Below are positions 1 through 13,530 of a stretch of 35,291 nucleotides of DNA, piece by piece. The position numbers were made by a program, and so were the translations under genes. How positions within the stretch are numbered: position 1 is the stretch's first letter; the number at the start of each line of letters is the position of its first letter. Source of the DNA: Bacteroidales bacterium (GTDB lineage Bacteria > Bacteroidota > Bacteroidia > Bacteroidales > UBA932); contig JAILJO010000070.1 in NCBI GenBank assembly GCA_024694675.1, positions 1-35,291 on the forward strand, read 5' to 3'. The notes beneath the pieces were generated by a model. The model saw only the letters and a list, made by a program, of their open reading frames with translations. It was not told the origin of the DNA and made no database searches.

Positions 1-467
1 ACACGGGCCGATTCCGTAGAAACCGCCTCAACATGCGTCGGGCCCTCAAACACTTCCGGGAAGCGCTGGAACAAATGCCCGGCAATGCTCCTGTGCTGCG
101 CCTTCCCCACTCCGGTAAGATTGCCGTCGCAATTCTTCACCTTCTTGTAAAAGGCCTTATACTTTGTGAAAAAGTCCTTGCCCTCTTCCGTGAGCACGTT
201 CTCCTTTTCCGCCTTGGCAAAAATGCCGCGGAGAGTATCAAACTCGCTGGTGCAATAGCGTGCGCCATGCCTTGCGAAATTACTGATATAGAAAGGCTTG
301 TACCCCTCGGGTGCCGGCGTCAGCTCCGGCAGGGAGCTGTTGTCGTAAACATAATAAGCGCCCGCCGCCTTATGCGGGTCCTGGCCTATGACCTCCTGCA
401 GCGTCTGCGCTCCACAAACGCCCAGTGACCACAATACAAAGATGAAGAATAATGCCGCTTTTTTCAT
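1..467 (-). CDS. Histidine acid phosphatase (MINPP/phytase-like), 3'-truncated by window edge
   Basis: I translated this by hand from the ATG at 467-465 to the window edge, giving 155 codons. Residues 1-20 form a signal peptide (two lysines, then a hydrophobic stretch ending Cys-Gly-Ala), so the enzyme is probably exported to the periplasm or outer surface. Residues 66-70 read RHGAR, the phosphate-binding and nucleophilic His motif of branch-2 histidine phosphatases. Downstream are a G-V-G-K-A-Q-H segment and, at the edge, V-E-A-V-S-T-E-S-A-R, both typical of this family. Known members, including Bacteroides MINPP, dephosphorylate inositol phosphates or other phosphomonoesters; the substrate here is inferred only. 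The C-terminal His-Asp/Glu proton-donor motif lies outside the window. It follows the rpoC terminator and has its own promoter-like sequence. Confidence 0.85.
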   Translation of the reverse strand, partial: MKKAALFFIFVLWSLGVCGAQTLQEVIGQDPHKAAGAYYVYDNSSLPELTPAPEGYKPFYISNFARHGARYCTSEFDTLRGIFAKAEKENVLTEEGKDFFTKYKAFYKKVKNCDGNLTGVGKAQHRSIAGHLFQRFPEVFEGPTHVEAVSTESAR

Positions 468-471
468 AAAG

Positions 472-502
472 CAAAAATAACGATTTTATCTTTATTTGCA
501 TA
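472..502 (-). promoter_or_regulatory. Promoter for the histidine phosphatase gene
   Basis: Read on the minus strand there is TATTTTTG (479-472), an exact TAnnTTTG -7 box. Nineteen bases upstream is TATG (502-499), a 3-of-4 match to the TTTG -33 box. Only four bases (CTTT) separate the -7 box from the ATG at 467, so transcription would start at or next to the start codon. The -33 element overlaps the U-tract of the rpoC terminator. Confidence 0.6.
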
Positions 503-535
503 AAAAAAAGGAGACCACAATTTTGCGGTCTCCTT
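501..535 (-). terminator. Rho-independent terminator of the rpoBC operon
   Basis: A perfect 9-bp stem AAGGAGACC (508-516) / GGTCTCCTT (527-535) encloses a 10-nt loop. On the minus strand it is followed directly by a run of seven T (507-501 region). It lies 23 bp past the rpoC stop, the expected place for the operon terminator. Confidence 0.9.
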
Positions 536-558
536 GCAACTGGATTTGAAGGACTCTG

Positions 559-4854
<4,296 letters not shown>

Positions 4855-4879
4855 AGCTGTTACTTTCTTTAATCCTTGA

Positions 4880-7800
4880 CTAGTCCAAAGTTACCTTGAG
4901 ACCGAGGCCGCGGAGCTCGTGCAGGAGCACGTTCAGGGACTCGGGGATACCGGGAGTGGGCATGGGATCGCCCTTGACGATTGCTTCGTAGGTCTTGGAC
5001 CTGCCGTTCACATCGTCGGACTTCACGGTGAGAATCTCCTGGAGGGCGTTAGCTGCGCCGTAGGCTTCCAGGGCCCAGACTTCCATTTCACCGAAACGCT
5101 GGCCACCGAACTGTGCTTTACCGCCCAGAGGCTGCTGAGTGATGAGGGAATAAGGACCGATGGAACGGGCGTGCATCTTGTCGTCGACCATGTGGCCGAG
5201 CTTGATCATGTAGATGACACCCACGGTTGCAGGCTGGTCGAACCAGTCGCCGGTGCCGCCGTCGCGGAGGTTGGTCTTACCGAAGCGGGGCACGCCGGCC
5301 TTGTCCGTATAATTGCAGATTTCGTCAATGGATGCGCCGTCGAAGATAGGGGTAGAGAACTTGACGCCAAGTTCACGGCCGGCCCAACCGAGCACGGTCT
5401 CGTAAATCTGGCCCAGGTTCATACGGGAAGGCACGCCCAGAGGGTTCAGGACGATGTCCACGGGTGTACCGTCCTCAAGGAACGGCATGTCCTCACGGCG
5501 GACAATCTTTGCCACGATACCCTTGTTTCCGTGACGGCCGGCCATCTTATCACCCACGGTGATCTTACGCTTCTTGGCAACGTAGACCTTTGCGATCTGC
5601 ATCACGCCGTTAGGCAGTTCGTCGCCAACCTTGATCTTGTCCAGTTCCCTCTTGTAGCGGGTTTCTGCCTCCTTGTGGGCGATGCAGTAACCGCTGATAA
5701 GGGAGCGGACCATTGCGGAGATCTTGGCGTCGGACACCCACTTTGCGGTGGAGATGTTCTGGTAGTCGGCTTCCTTGAGGCCCTGGAGGGTGAACTCCTT
5801 GCCCTTGGGGAATATCTCTACTCCGTAAAGGTCGGATACGCCGGCGCTCTTCTTGCCGTTCACGAGGCTCCAGAGCTTGTCGATAAAGCCTGCGCGGAGC
5901 TTTGCCAGGGCGGCGTCTGCCTCCTGCTGCTTGATCTCCAGACGGGTCTTCTGCTCGCTCTTGGCGCTGCGCTTGCCGGTTTCCTTGGAAACCTTTGCAT
6001 ACAGGGCGGTCTTGATTACGGTGCCGCTCAGGGAAGGATTGGCCTTCAGGGAGGCATCCTTCACGTCGCCGGCCTTGTCACCGAAGATGGCCTTGAGGAG
6101 CTTCTCTTCCGGAGAAGGATCGCTCTCACCCTTCGGGGTAATCTTACCTATCATGATATCACCGGGCTCGATGTGTGCACCAATGCGGATAATACCGTCC
6201 TTGTCAAGGTCACGGGTTGCGTCCTCGGAGACGTTGGGGATATCGGAGGTGAGTTCCTCCATACCGCGCTTGGTCTCGCGGACTTCCGTGAGGTACTCGT
6301 CCACGTGGATGGAAGTGAGGATATCCCACTTGACCATTTCCTCGCTGAGGACGATAGCGTCTTCATAGTTGTAACCCTTCCAAGGCATGAAGGCAACCAT
6401 GAGGTTGCGGCCAAGGGCAAGTTCGCCCTTCTCGGTGGCATAGCCCTCGGTGAGGACCTGCCCACCCTTCACGCGGTCACCCTTGCGCACAAGCGGTTTG
6501 AGGCTTATGCAGGTGCTCTGGTTGGTACGGCGCCAGATGGGGAGCTTGTAAACGGTCTCCTCAGGGAGGAAGCTTACGAACTTCTCGTCGTCGGTGAGAT
6601 CGTACTTGACGCGGATCTCGTTGGCGTCTACGTATGTGACGATACCCTCGCGCTCAGCGATGATCTGGGTGCGGGAGTCGATGCAAACCCTCTCCTCCAG
6701 GCCGGTACCCACGATGGGGCTTTCCGGGGAAAGGAGCGGAACTGCCTGACGCATCATGTTGGCACCCATGAGGGCGCGGTGGGCGTCGTCGTGCTCAAGG
6801 AACGGAATCAGGGAAGCAGCCACGGAAGCCATCTGGTTAGGGGCTACGTCCATGTAGTTGACCTCTTCTTTGGATACCAAAGGGAAGTCTGCTTCAAGAC
6901 GGCACTGGATGCGGTCGTCCTGAAGGACACCGTCGTCACTCATGTTCACGTTGGCGAGGGCCACGTGCTGGGCTTCCTCCTCCTCTGCGCTCATGTACTT
7001 CCAGCCTGTTGCGCTCAGATCCACCTTGCCGTCGTGGACCTCGCGGTACGGGGTCTCGATGAAGCCAAGGTTGTTGATGCGGGCGTAAACGCACAGGGAG
7101 CTGATAAGGCCGATGTTAGGTCCTTCAGGGCTCTCGATAGGGCACAGGCGGCCGTAATGGGTGTAGTGGACGTCTCGGACTTCGAAGCCGGCGCGGTCAC
7201 GGGAAAGACCGCCGGGACCCAGGGCGGAGAGACGACGCTTGTGCGTAATCTCTGCCAGAGGGTTGGTCTGGTCCATGAACTGTGACAGCTGGCTGGTGCC
7301 GAAGAAGGAGTTGATCACGGAAGACAGGGTCTTGGCGTTGATCAGGTCGATGGGGTTGAACTGCTCGCTGTCGCGGACGTTCATCCTTTCCCTGATGGTA
7401 CGGGCCATACGGGAAAGACCCACGCTGAACTGGTTTGCAAGCTGCTCGCCCACGGTGCGGACACGACGGTTGGAAAGGTGGTCGATATCGTCCACGGTGG
7501 CGTGGCTGTTGATGAGCTGGATCAGGTACTTGATAATCTCCACGATGTCCGTGTTGGTGAGAACGCGGACGCCGGGATCTGTGTCAAGGCTGAGCTTCTT
7601 GTTCAGGCGGTAACGGCCCACGATGCCAAGGTCATAGCGCTTCTCTGAGAAGAAGAGCTTGTCGATGACGTCGCGTGCGGTAGCCTCATCCGGCGGTTCG
7701 GAATTGCGGATCTGCTTGTAGATGAAGTTCACAGCTTCGATTTCCGTATTGGTCAGGTCCTTCTGCAGGGTGTTGTAGATGATGGAGTTCTCAGCGGAGA

Positions 7801-8698
7801 CGGCCTCGTCCTTCTGGAGGAGGACGGTCTTGACCTCGGTGTCCAGAATGCGGTCGATGGTGTCGTCCTCCAGGATTTCACCACGCTCTACGATGGCCTG
7901 GGTACGCTCGATGGGGATAACCTCACCGGTATCTTCGTCTTCGAAGTCCTCAATCCAGGTCTTGAGAACGTTTGCAGCCAGTTTGCGGCCCTTGTTCTCT
8001 TCCAGGACGGCGCGGTCCGAAGAGACCTCGTCAGCAAGACCGAAGCGATCCAGGATGTCCTTGTCAGAGCTGTAGCCGATGGCGCGCAGAAGGGTTGTCA
8101 CGGGCAGCTTCTTCTTGCGGTCGATGTAAGCGTACATGACATTGTTGATGTCTGTCGCGAACTCGATCCAGGAACCCTTGAAGGGGATGATGCGGGCGCT
8201 GTAGAGCTTGGTGCCGTTGGCATGCATGCTCTGGTCGAAGAAAACGCCCGGGGAGCGGTGAAGCTGCGAGACGATAATTCTCTCGGAACCGTTGATGATG
8301 AACGTACCGGCGGGAGTCATGTAAGGGATGTTCCCGAGGTAAACGTCCTGCACGCGGGTGTCGAAGTCCTCGTGCTCCGGGTCCGTGCATGAAAGGCGGA
8401 GTTTTGCCTTCAGAGGAACGTTGTAGGTAAGTCCTCTCTCAAGACACTCCTCAATCGAGTACTGGGGCGGATCTATGAAATAGTCTATGAAGGTGAGTTC
8501 ATAGTTGTTCCGCGTATCCTCGATTGGGAAAATTTCCTGGAAAACCTGAAACAGGCCTTCCCCGCGACGGCTGTCCGGGGTGGTCTCCAGTTGGAAGAAA
8601 TCCTTGAAGGACTTCAGCTGAACCTCCAGAAGGTCAGGATATTCCAGAATTTTGGATGTTGCGAAATTGATTCGCTGATTTGTAGTCTTATTAGACAT
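4880..8698 (-). CDS. rpoB: DNA-directed RNA polymerase subunit beta
   Basis: The 1272-residue protein is full length for the phylum. It forms the other half of the polymerase active-site cleft. The rifampicin-binding region is intact: D476, H486 and S491 correspond to E. coli D516, H526 and S531 and carry the sensitive-type residues, so no common target-site resistance mutation is visible. The HGNKG motif of the catalytic region begins at H1056, and the conserved GYNYEDAI segment is present. The start is an ATG 106 bp downstream of rplL, after a hairpin that probably sets the ratio of ribosomal protein to polymerase transcripts. The stop is 25 bp before rpoC. Confidence 0.99.
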   Translation of the reverse strand: MSNKTTNQRINFATSKILEYPDLLEVQLKSFKDFFQLETTPDSRRGEGLFQVFQEIFPIEDTRNNYELTFIDYFIDPPQYSIEECLERGLTYNVPLKAKLRLSCTDPEHEDFDTRVQDVYLGNIPYMTPAGTFIINGSERIIVSQLHRSPGVFFDQSMHANGTKLYSARIIPFKGSWIEFATDINNVMYAYIDRKKKLPVTTLLRAIGYSSDKDILDRFGLADEVSSDRAVLEENKGRKLAANVLKTWIEDFEDEDTGEVIPIERTQAIVERGEILEDDTIDRILDTEVKTVLLQKDEAVSAENSIIYNTLQKDLTNTEIEAVNFIYKQIRNSEPPDEATARDVIDKLFFSEKRYDLGIVGRYRLNKKLSLDTDPGVRVLTNTDIVEIIKYLIQLINSHATVDDIDHLSNRRVRTVGEQLANQFSVGLSRMARTIRERMNVRDSEQFNPIDLINAKTLSSVINSFFGTSQLSQFMDQTNPLAEITHKRRLSALGPGGLSRDRAGFEVRDVHYTHYGRLCPIESPEGPNIGLISSLCVYARINNLGFIETPYREVHDGKVDLSATGWKYMSAEEEEAQHVALANVNMSDDGVLQDDRIQCRLEADFPLVSKEEVNYMDVAPNQMASVAASLIPFLEHDDAHRALMGANMMRQAVPLLSPESPIVGTGLEERVCIDSRTQIIAEREGIVTYVDANEIRVKYDLTDDEKFVSFLPEETVYKLPIWRRTNQSTCISLKPLVRKGDRVKGGQVLTEGYATEKGELALGRNLMVAFMPWKGYNYEDAIVLSEEMVKWDILTSIHVDEYLTEVRETKRGMEELTSDIPNVSEDATRDLDKDGIIRIGAHIEPGDIMIGKITPKGESDPSPEEKLLKAIFGDKAGDVKDASLKANPSLSGTVIKTALYAKVSKETGKRSAKSEQKTRLEIKQQEADAALAKLRAGFIDKLWSLVNGKKSAGVSDLYGVEIFPKGKEFTLQGLKEADYQNISTAKWVSDAKISAMVRSLISGYCIAHKEAETRYKRELDKIKVGDELPNGVMQIAKVYVAKKRKITVGDKMAGRHGNKGIVAKIVRREDMPFLEDGTPVDIVLNPLGVPSRMNLGQIYETVLGWAGRELGVKFSTPIFDGASIDEICNYTDKAGVPRFGKTNLRDGGTGDWFDQPATVGVIYMIKLGHMVDDKMHARSIGPYSLITQQPLGGKAQFGGQRFGEMEVWALEAYGAANALQEILTVKSDDVNGRSKTYEAIVKGDPMPTPGIPESLNVLLHELRGLGLKVTLD

Positions 8699-8735
8699 GT
8701 TCTGCCTTCGTTATGGGGAAAAATTTATAAGACGG

Positions 8736-8770
8736 AAAAAAGGTTTAGAGCCTCCTTGGGCTCTAAACCT
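8736..8770 (-). terminator. Attenuator-like hairpin between rplL and rpoB
   Basis: A perfect 12-bp stem AGGTTTAGAGCC (8741-8752) / GGCTCTAAACCT (8759-8770) has a 6-nt loop and is followed on the minus strand by five to six T residues (8741-8736). It has the form of an intrinsic terminator but sits inside the operon, 37 bp before rpoB. In E. coli a partial terminator at the same place reduces rpoBC expression relative to rplJL. Partial read-through here is inferred from that parallel. The plus-strand side also has six T residues, so it could act in both directions. Confidence 0.75.
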
Positions 8771-8804
8771 GAGTTTTTTCTCCCTTCCAGGGGAGCGGGC
8801 GGAG

Positions 8805-9185
8805 TTACTTGAGTTCTACCTCAGCGCCGGCTTCCTCGAGGGCAGCCTTGAGGGCCTCTGCCTCAGCCTTGGAGACCTTCTCCTTAACTGCGACGGGAGC
8901 TTTGTCAACAAGCTCCTTGGCCTCTTTCAGACCAAGACCTGCGTTCTCCTTCACAGCCTTGATGACCTGGAGCTTAGCCTGGCCAGCGGAGGTGAGAACA
9001 ACGTCGAATTCGGTCTGCTCTGCGGGACCGGCGGCTTCGCCAGCACCAGCGGCGGGAGCGGCAACTGCAACTGCTGCAGCAGCGGGCTCAATACCATATT
9101 CTTCTTTCAGGATCTTAGCGAGTTCCTGGACATCTTTGACGGTGAGGTTTACAAGTTCCTCAGCGAGTTTCTTAACGTCTGCCAT
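8805..9185 (-). CDS. rplL: 50S ribosomal protein L7/L12
   Basis: The 126-residue acidic protein forms the ribosomal stalk that recruits translation factors. It shows an N-terminal dimerisation helix region (residues about 1-33), an Ala/Gly-rich hinge (about 35-55) and the C-terminal factor-binding domain. That domain carries the conserved run of lysines and glycines around K-A-V-K-E ... G-L-G-L-K-E-A-K. It starts 27 bp after rplJ, in the universal L10-L12 order. The ATG is preceded by an A/T-rich stretch with no Shine-Dalgarno sequence. Confidence 0.98.
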   Translation of the reverse strand: MADVKKLAEELVNLTVKDVQELAKILKEEYGIEPAAAAVAVAAPAAGAGEAAGPAEQTEFDVVLTSAGQAKLQVIKAVKENAGLGLKEAKELVDKAPVAVKEKVSKAEAEALKAALEEAGAEVELK

Positions 9186-9212
9186 AATTGAAAATTGTTA
9201 AATTGTTGATTA

Positions 9213-9746
9213 TTATTTGTTTTCTTTTTCTTCGAGGGTCTTGACGAGGCCGGCGATGGTCTGTCCGCCACCATTCTGCAGAGCGCTGATGACGTTCTGG
9301 AGAGGGCTCTGGAGCATACCGATAATCTGGCCGATGAGTTCCTCGCGGGACTTGATGTTGACAAGCTCTTCAATCTTGTCTGCACCGACAAAGGCGCATT
9401 CCTGGACGTAAGCGGCCTTGAGGGCGGGCTTTTCGTTACCGGCCTTGTTGTACTTCTTGATGAGCTTTGCAGGAACTGCAGGAGCCTCGGTGTACATGAG
9501 GGCGGTGTTGCCTTCGAGGGCGGGAACCAGGAGGTCCATTTCGGGGTTCTGGGCGTCCTTGATCACCTTGTGGAGAAGGGTATTCTTCACGACGGTGAGC
9601 TTGATGCCTTCGTTGAAGCAGTCGCGGCGGAGCTTTGCAGTATCTTCTGCATTGAGTCCGGCGATGTCAACGATGTAGAAGTTGGGGCGCTCGGCGATGT
9701 TGGCTTTGATGGCGGCAATAACCTGCTCTTTCATTTCCTTTTTCAT
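9213..9746 (-). CDS. rplJ: 50S ribosomal protein L10
   Basis: The 177-residue protein anchors L7/L12 dimers to the 23S rRNA through its C-terminal helix (last ~30 residues, ending E-E-K-E-N-K). The N-terminal globular domain has the family's pattern of a short Lys-rich start followed by the Y-I-V-D-I-A-G-L segment. It lies 20 bp after rplA, so there is no room for the long L10-binding leader used for autoregulation in E. coli. Any feedback would have to act on a site within rplA. Confidence 0.97.
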   Translation of the reverse strand: MKKEMKEQVIAAIKANIAERPNFYIVDIAGLNAEDTAKLRRDCFNEGIKLTVVKNTLLHKVIKDAQNPEMDLLVPALEGNTALMYTEAPAVPAKLIKKYNKAGNEKPALKAAYVQECAFVGADKIEELVNIKSREELIGQIIGMLQSPLQNVISALQNGGGQTIAGLVKTLEEKENK

Positions 9747-9766
9747 ATCTCTTTCCTCCTGTCAGA

Positions 9767-10465
9767 TTATTCGGCGCTGAAAGCCTTAGGGTCGAGTTTG
9801 ATTGCAGGGCTCATGGTAGAGCAGATGGTGCAACCCTGGAAATAGGTACCCTTAAGGGTCTGGGGCTTGAGCTTCAGGACTGCGGAGACGAATGCGCGGG
9901 CATTAGCCTCGATCTGCTCCGGGGTGAAGGAAACCTTGCCGATAGCGGCGTGGATGATACCGGTCTTGTCGACCTTGAAGTCGATCTTACCAGCCTTCAC
10001 TTCCTTGACTGCATTGCCGATTTCCATGGTAACGGTACCGGTCTTGGGGTTCGGCATGAGGCCGCGGGGTCCCAGGATACGGCCAATCTGGCCAACCTTT
10101 GCCATGACGGAAGGGGTGCAGATGATAACGTCTACATCGGTCCAGCCTTCCTTGATCTTGTTGATGTATTCGTCCAGTCCGACATAATCGGCGCCAGCCT
10201 CTTTGGCCTCGTTCTCCTTGTCAGGAGTGCAGAGTACCAGGACGCGGGTAACCTTACCTGTTCCGTGAGGGAGGGTGACGACGCCACGGATCATCTGGTT
10301 GGCCTTACGGGGGTCAACACCCAGATTGGTGGTGATTTCGATAGAAGCGTCGAACTTGGTGTAGGAGATCTCCTTCAGAAGGGCGCATGCGTCGCTGAGG
10401 GAGTATACCTGAGTCTTGTCGTACTTGGCAAGGACTGCTTTCTGATTCTTGGTTAACTTACTCAT
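9767..10465 (-). CDS. rplA: 50S ribosomal protein L1
   Basis: The 232-residue protein binds helix 76-78 of 23S rRNA at the exit-site stalk. The signature region [18 protein letters not shown] is present, as are the paired domain I and II segments expected for the family. Length matches bacterial L1. It starts 14 bp after rplK, the standard L11-L1 pair. L1 is often an autoregulator of this pair; I see no specific copy of its rRNA-like target in the very short rplK leader. Confidence 0.98.
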   Translation of the reverse strand: MSKLTKNQKAVLAKYDKTQVYSLSDACALLKEISYTKFDASIEITTNLGVDPRKANQMIRGVVTLPHGTGKVTRVLVLCTPDKENEAKEAGADYVGLDEYINKIKEGWTDVDVIICTPSVMAKVGQIGRILGPRGLMPNPKTGTVTMEIGNAVKEVKAGKIDFKVDKTGIIHAAIGKVSFTPEQIEANARAFVSAVLKLKPQTLKGTYFQGCTICSTMSPAIKLDPKAFSAE

Positions 10466-10479
10466 TGCTGCTGCGTTTA

Positions 10480-10923
10480 TTAAAGGTTCTGAGGGAATTC
10501 GCCTTCCACCTTGATACCCATGGAACGGGCGGTGCCGGCGACCATCTTCATTGCACTCTGGATAGTGAATGCATTGAGGTCAGGCATCTTGGACTGTGCA
10601 ATCTCGCGAACCTGGTCCCAGGTCACGGTTGCAACTTTCTTTCTGTTGGGCTCTCCGGAAGCTTTGCTGATCTTAGCGGCTTCTTTCAGGGAAACGGCCA
10701 CGGGGGGCTGCTTTACCTCAAAGCTGAAGGACTTGTCAGAGTACACGGTGATGACCACAGGGAGGACCTTACCGGCCTGATCCTGGGTACGTGCGTTGAA
10801 CTGCTTGCAGAAGTCCATGATGTTGAGGCCCTTGGAACCGAGTGCCGGTCCCACCGGAGGCGCAGGATTCGCTGCTCCGCCTTTGATCTGGAGCTTAATG
10901 AATCCGGTAACTTCTTTTGCCAT
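10480..10923 (-). CDS. rplK: 50S ribosomal protein L11
   Basis: The 147-residue protein forms the GTPase-associated centre with 23S rRNA. The N-terminal domain contains the Pro-rich segment [14 protein letters not shown], the thiopeptide-contact region. The C-terminal rRNA-binding domain ends with the conserved A-G-T-A-R-S-M-G motif. It follows nusG with only 6 bp between stop and start, so the two are probably translationally coupled. Confidence 0.98.
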   Translation of the reverse strand: MAKEVTGFIKLQIKGGAANPAPPVGPALGSKGLNIMDFCKQFNARTQDQAGKVLPVVITVYSDKSFSFEVKQPPVAVSLKEAAKISKASGEPNRKKVATVTWDQVREIAQSKMPDLNAFTIQSAMKMVAGTARSMGIKVEGEFPQNL

Positions 10924-10929
10924 GATTAT

Positions 10930-11490
10930 TTACTCTTTAGTTACTTGTGTAAAGCTGAGTTCAAGGAGTGTCTTCCTTCCGAAGATCACAACCACTACCT
11001 TGAGTTTGCTCCTTTCCTGGAGAATTTCTTCCACTGTACCGCTGAAACCGCTGAAGGGACCGTCGGTAATCTTGACGCTCTCTCCGACGGTGAAGTTCAC
11101 CTCGGTTTCGGCCGCGTTGACTGCCATTTCGTCCTGGACGCCAAGGATGCGCTGGGCTTCCTCGTCGCGGATGGGGACGGGGATACGGTCAGTGCCGTTT
11201 CCTGTCTTTTCAGTAAGGAAACCGGACATGCCGGGAATGCCGTTGCGAATTACATACTCCAGGTCAGGGTTGAGTTCAGCGTGGATAAGCACGTAGCCGG
11301 GGAAGAGGAGACGGTCCACTTCCTTGCGCTTGCCGTTCTTTGTCACGATTTCCTTCTTGACAGGCACCAGAACCTGATCCACAATTGCTTGCAGCTCAGC
11401 GTGTCTTTCAATTTCCTTGACCAGGTATTCGGCGGCTTTCTTTTCTTTGGTTCCCGCGGTACGAAGTACGTACCATTTCTTGTCAGCCAT
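10930..11490 (-). CDS. nusG: Transcription termination/antitermination factor NusG
   Basis: The 186-residue protein has the NGN domain (residues about 5-120: K-K-W-Y-V-L-R near the start, then the L-F-P-G-Y-V-L segment). A C-terminal KOW domain follows (about 130-186: G-E-S-V-K-I-T-D-G-P-F-S-G-F-S-G). NusG binds the polymerase clamp and couples it to Rho or to the ribosome. It lies between secE and rplK, the classic arrangement, 16 bp after secE. Confidence 0.97.
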   Translation of the reverse strand: MADKKWYVLRTAGTKEKKAAEYLVKEIERHAELQAIVDQVLVPVKKEIVTKNGKRKEVDRLLFPGYVLIHAELNPDLEYVIRNGIPGMSGFLTEKTGNGTDRIPVPIRDEEAQRILGVQDEMAVNAAETEVNFTVGESVKITDGPFSGFSGTVEEILQERSKLKVVVVIFGRKTLLELSFTQVTKE

Positions 11491-11506
11491 AAGGGTTGTT
11501 AATCAG

Positions 11507-11695
11507 TTACAGTGCGTAAATAAACTCCATCAGATGTTGGAAAGCAAAGTCCATGGCAAACACCACGATTGCAAGGATCACTGTGGCGACCAGGACCAGG
11601 AGTGCAGAGCTCTGCAGCTTGGGCCAAGTGGGCCAGGTGACCTTCTTGGTGAGTTCCGTAGCGGACTCTTTCAGATAGTTAATGAACTTACTCAT
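11507..11695 (-). CDS. secE: Preprotein translocase subunit SecE
   Basis: The 62-residue single-span membrane protein clamps SecY in the Sec translocon. An amphipathic N-terminal helix contains the conserved E-L-x-K-V-T-W-P-T segment (residues about 13-23). One transmembrane helix follows (about 31-52). Length fits the short one-helix form found in most bacteria. It sits directly before nusG. Its 5' region begins just after tRNA-Trp and contains an imperfect hairpin (11710-11743), so tRNA processing may define its mRNA 5' end. Confidence 0.96.
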   Translation of the reverse strand: MSKFINYLKESATELTKKVTWPTWPKLQSSALLVLVATVILAIVVFAMDFAFQHLMEFIYAL

Positions 11696-11709
11696 CTTTG
11701 CTTACAATG

Positions 11710-11743
11710 GGCCTGGAAAAATTGGAAGCGGGAATTCCGGGCC
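11710..11743 (-). promoter_or_regulatory. Hairpin in the secE 5' leader
   Basis: GGCCTGGAA (11710-11718) and TTCCGGGCC (11735-11743) can form a 9-bp stem with one G-T wobble. It lies 15 bp upstream of the secE ATG and 37 bp after tRNA-Trp. No T-run follows it, so it is unlikely to be a terminator. A role in mRNA 5'-end stability or processing is only a suggestion. Confidence 0.35.
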
Positions 11744-11780
11744 TTAGTTAAACATTTACCAAATCGTAACCTTTGATATT

Positions 11781-11854
11781 TGGCAGGGGAAGCAGGATTC
11801 GAACCCACATCGACGGTTTTGGAGACCGCTGAACTACCCTTGTTCTATTCCCCT
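11781..11854 (-). tRNA. tRNA-Trp (anticodon CCA)
   Basis: The cloverleaf folds well: acceptor stem AGGGGAA / TTCCCCT, D-arm GAAC/GTTC, anticodon stem GCGGT/ACCGT with loop CTCCAAA, and a T-arm containing TTCGAAT. The anticodon is CCA, reading UGG. The 3' CCA is encoded (11783-11781). It lies between tuf and secE, the usual location in Bacteroidota. Confidence 0.96.
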
Positions 11855-11860
11855 GTGGGA

Positions 11861-11890
11861 AAGTGAGGACTCACGTCTGAGCCCTCACTT
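11861..11890 (-). other. Hairpin between tuf and tRNA-Trp
   Basis: AAGTGAGG-x-CTCA and TGAG-x-CCTCACTT pair to give 8 bp plus 4 bp with a single mismatch between them and a 4-nt loop. It lies 25 bp after the tuf stop and 6 bp before tRNA-Trp. There is no T-run on the 3' side, so it looks more like a processing or 3'-end stabilising structure than a terminator. If it terminates weakly, secE and the downstream genes would depend on read-through. Confidence 0.55.
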
Positions 11891-11915
11891 TGATAATGGC
11901 TTCGAGAAATCTAAA

Positions 11916-13109
11916 TTACTCGATCACTTTGATCACCTGACCTGCGCCAACGGTACGGCCACCTTCGCGGATAGCGAACTGGAGACCTTCGTTCATTGCA
12001 ACAGGAGTGATGAGCTTCACAGTGATTTCCACGTTATCGCCAGGCATCACCATCTCTACGCCGTCCGGGAGCATGATCTCACCGGTAACGTCAAGAGTAC
12101 GGATGAAGAACTGAGGACGATAGTGATTGTGGAACGGGGTGTGACGACCACCTTCTTCTTTCTTCAGAACATAGATCTGAGCCTTGAATTCGGTGTGAGG
12201 AGTGATGGACTTGGGCTTTGCCACAACTTCACCACGCTTTACTTCCTTCTTGTCAACACCACGGAGGAGAAGACCTACATTGTCGCCAGCCTCACCCTGA
12301 GGGAGGAGCTTGCGGAACATCTCAACGCCGGTAACGACAGAGGTGCGGGGCTCATCGCCGAAGCCAACGAGTTCCACGGGGTCGTTAACGTGGATGGTAC
12401 CGGACTCGATACGACCGGTAACAACAGTACCACGGCCGGTGATGGAGAAGATGTCCTCGATAGGCATGAGGAAGTCCTTGTCAACGAGACGCTCAGGAAG
12501 CGGGATGTACTCATCCACAGCGTCCATGAGTTCCATGACCTTGTCTTCCCAAACCTTCTCACCGTTCAGAGCACCAAGTGCGGAGCCACGGATGATGGGG
12601 CAATCCTCATCGAACTTGTAGAAAGCGAGGAGGTCGCGGATTTCCATCTCAACGAGGTCCAGCATTTCCTCATCGTCAACAAGGTCTACCTTGTTCATGA
12701 AAACGAGGATCTTAGGAACGTTAACCTGACGGGCGAGCAGGATGTGCTCACGGGTCTGAGGCATGGGACCGTCGGTGGAAGCGACGACCAGGATAGCACC
12801 GTCCATCTGAGCAGCACCTGTTACCATGTTCTTAACATAGTCGGCGTGGCCAGGGCAGTCAACGTGAGCATAGTGACGCTTTTCGGTCTCGTACTCAACG
12901 TGTGCGGTGTTGATGGTGATACCGCGCTCCTTCTCTTCGGGAGCGTTGTCGATCTGGTCGAAAGACTTCACCTTGTCAGCGTTGCCACTTACGCGCTCTG
13001 CGAGCACCTTGGTGATGGCAGCGGTGAGGGTAGTCTTACCGTGGTCAACGTGGCCGATAGTACCGATGTTGACATGCGGTTTGGTTCTCTGGAATGTTTC
13101 TTTTGCCAT
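11916..13109 (-). CDS. tuf: Elongation factor Tu
   Basis: The 397-residue GTPase delivers aminoacyl-tRNA to the ribosome. G1 motif GHVDHGKT is at residues 19-26, with DCPGH (near 81-85) and NKVD (near 136-139) following. Domains II and III are complete, ending Q-V-I-K-V-I-E. It is preceded by four tRNA genes and followed by tRNA-Trp and secE. This isolated tuf-secE-nusG context is standard in Bacteroidota, unlike the fusA-tuf context of proteobacteria. The 45-bp leader after tRNA-Thr is very A/T-rich and contains overlapping palindromes (13120-13138). Confidence 0.99.
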   Translation of the reverse strand: MAKETFQRTKPHVNIGTIGHVDHGKTTLTAAITKVLAERVSGNADKVKSFDQIDNAPEEKERGITINTAHVEYETEKRHYAHVDCPGHADYVKNMVTGAAQMDGAILVVASTDGPMPQTREHILLARQVNVPKILVFMNKVDLVDDEEMLDLVEMEIRDLLAFYKFDEDCPIIRGSALGALNGEKVWEDKVMELMDAVDEYIPLPERLVDKDFLMPIEDIFSITGRGTVVTGRIESGTIHVNDPVELVGFGDEPRTSVVTGVEMFRKLLPQGEAGDNVGLLLRGVDKKEVKRGEVVAKPKSITPHTEFKAQIYVLKKEEGGRHTPFHNHYRPQFFIRTLDVTGEIMLPDGVEMVMPGDNVEITVKLITPVAMNEGLQFAIREGGRTVGAGQVIKVIE

Positions 13110-13154
13110 AGTTTTTATTATTGTTTAAACAATTGTTTTATAACCCAAAAAAAG

Positions 13155-13226
<72 letters not shown>

Positions 13227-13237
13227 TTTTTTATGTC

Positions 13238-13313
13238 TGGAGCGGAAAACGAGGTTCGAACTCGCGACCCTCAGCTTGGAAGGCTGATGCTCTACCAACT
13301 GAGCTACTTCCGC
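13238..13313 (-). tRNA. tRNA-Gly (anticodon TCC)
   Basis: Acceptor GCGGAAG / TTTCCGC with a terminal G-T wobble, anticodon stem TCAGC/GCTGA with loop CTTCCAA, and T-loop TTCGAAC. The anticodon TCC reads GGA/GGG. The 3' CCA is encoded (13240-13238), unlike the neighbouring Thr and Tyr tRNAs. Confidence 0.95.
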
Positions 13314-13318
13314 GCTAG

Positions 13319-13399
13319 TGGGAGGAGGTGGACTCGAACCACCGAACCCTGAGGGAGCGGATTTACAGTCCGCCGCAATTGCCGCTATGCGATCCTCCC
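13319..13399 (-). tRNA. tRNA-Tyr (anticodon GTA)
   Basis: Acceptor GGGAGGA / TCCTCCC, anticodon loop CTGTAAA giving GTA, and the long class II variable arm typical of bacterial tRNA-Tyr (total 81 nt). CCA is not encoded. It lies 5 bp upstream of tRNA-Gly, so the cluster is transcribed together. Confidence 0.95.
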
Positions 13400-13422
13400 A
13401 AAAGTTATTTCAAAGTCCTTTG

Positions 13423-13496
13423 AGCCGATAGAGGGATTCGAACCCACGACCCCGAGATTACAAATCACGTGCTCTGGCCAACTGAGCTATATCGGC
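13423..13496 (-). tRNA. tRNA-Thr (anticodon TGT)
   Basis: Acceptor GCCGATA / TATCGGC, anticodon arm CGTGA/TCTCG with loop TTTGTAA (one T-T mismatch in the stem), and T-loop TTCGAAT. The anticodon TGT reads ACA/ACG. CCA is not encoded. It is the first gene after the promoter at 13531. Confidence 0.95.
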
Positions 13497-13530
13497 AGCT
13501 CATTGAATCCTTCAATCGCTGAAAGGACTG

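Noticed and set aside
4919..7285. A 788-codon open frame antisense to rpoB
   Set aside because: It mirrors the codon bias of rpoB, has no recognisable domain, and rpoB is certain. The same applies to the antisense frames at 13503-15311 (dxs) and 1516-2634 (rpoC).
7200..7290. Possible rifampicin-resistance change in rpoB
   Set aside because: D476, H486, S491 and the flanking cluster I residues are all of the sensitive type.
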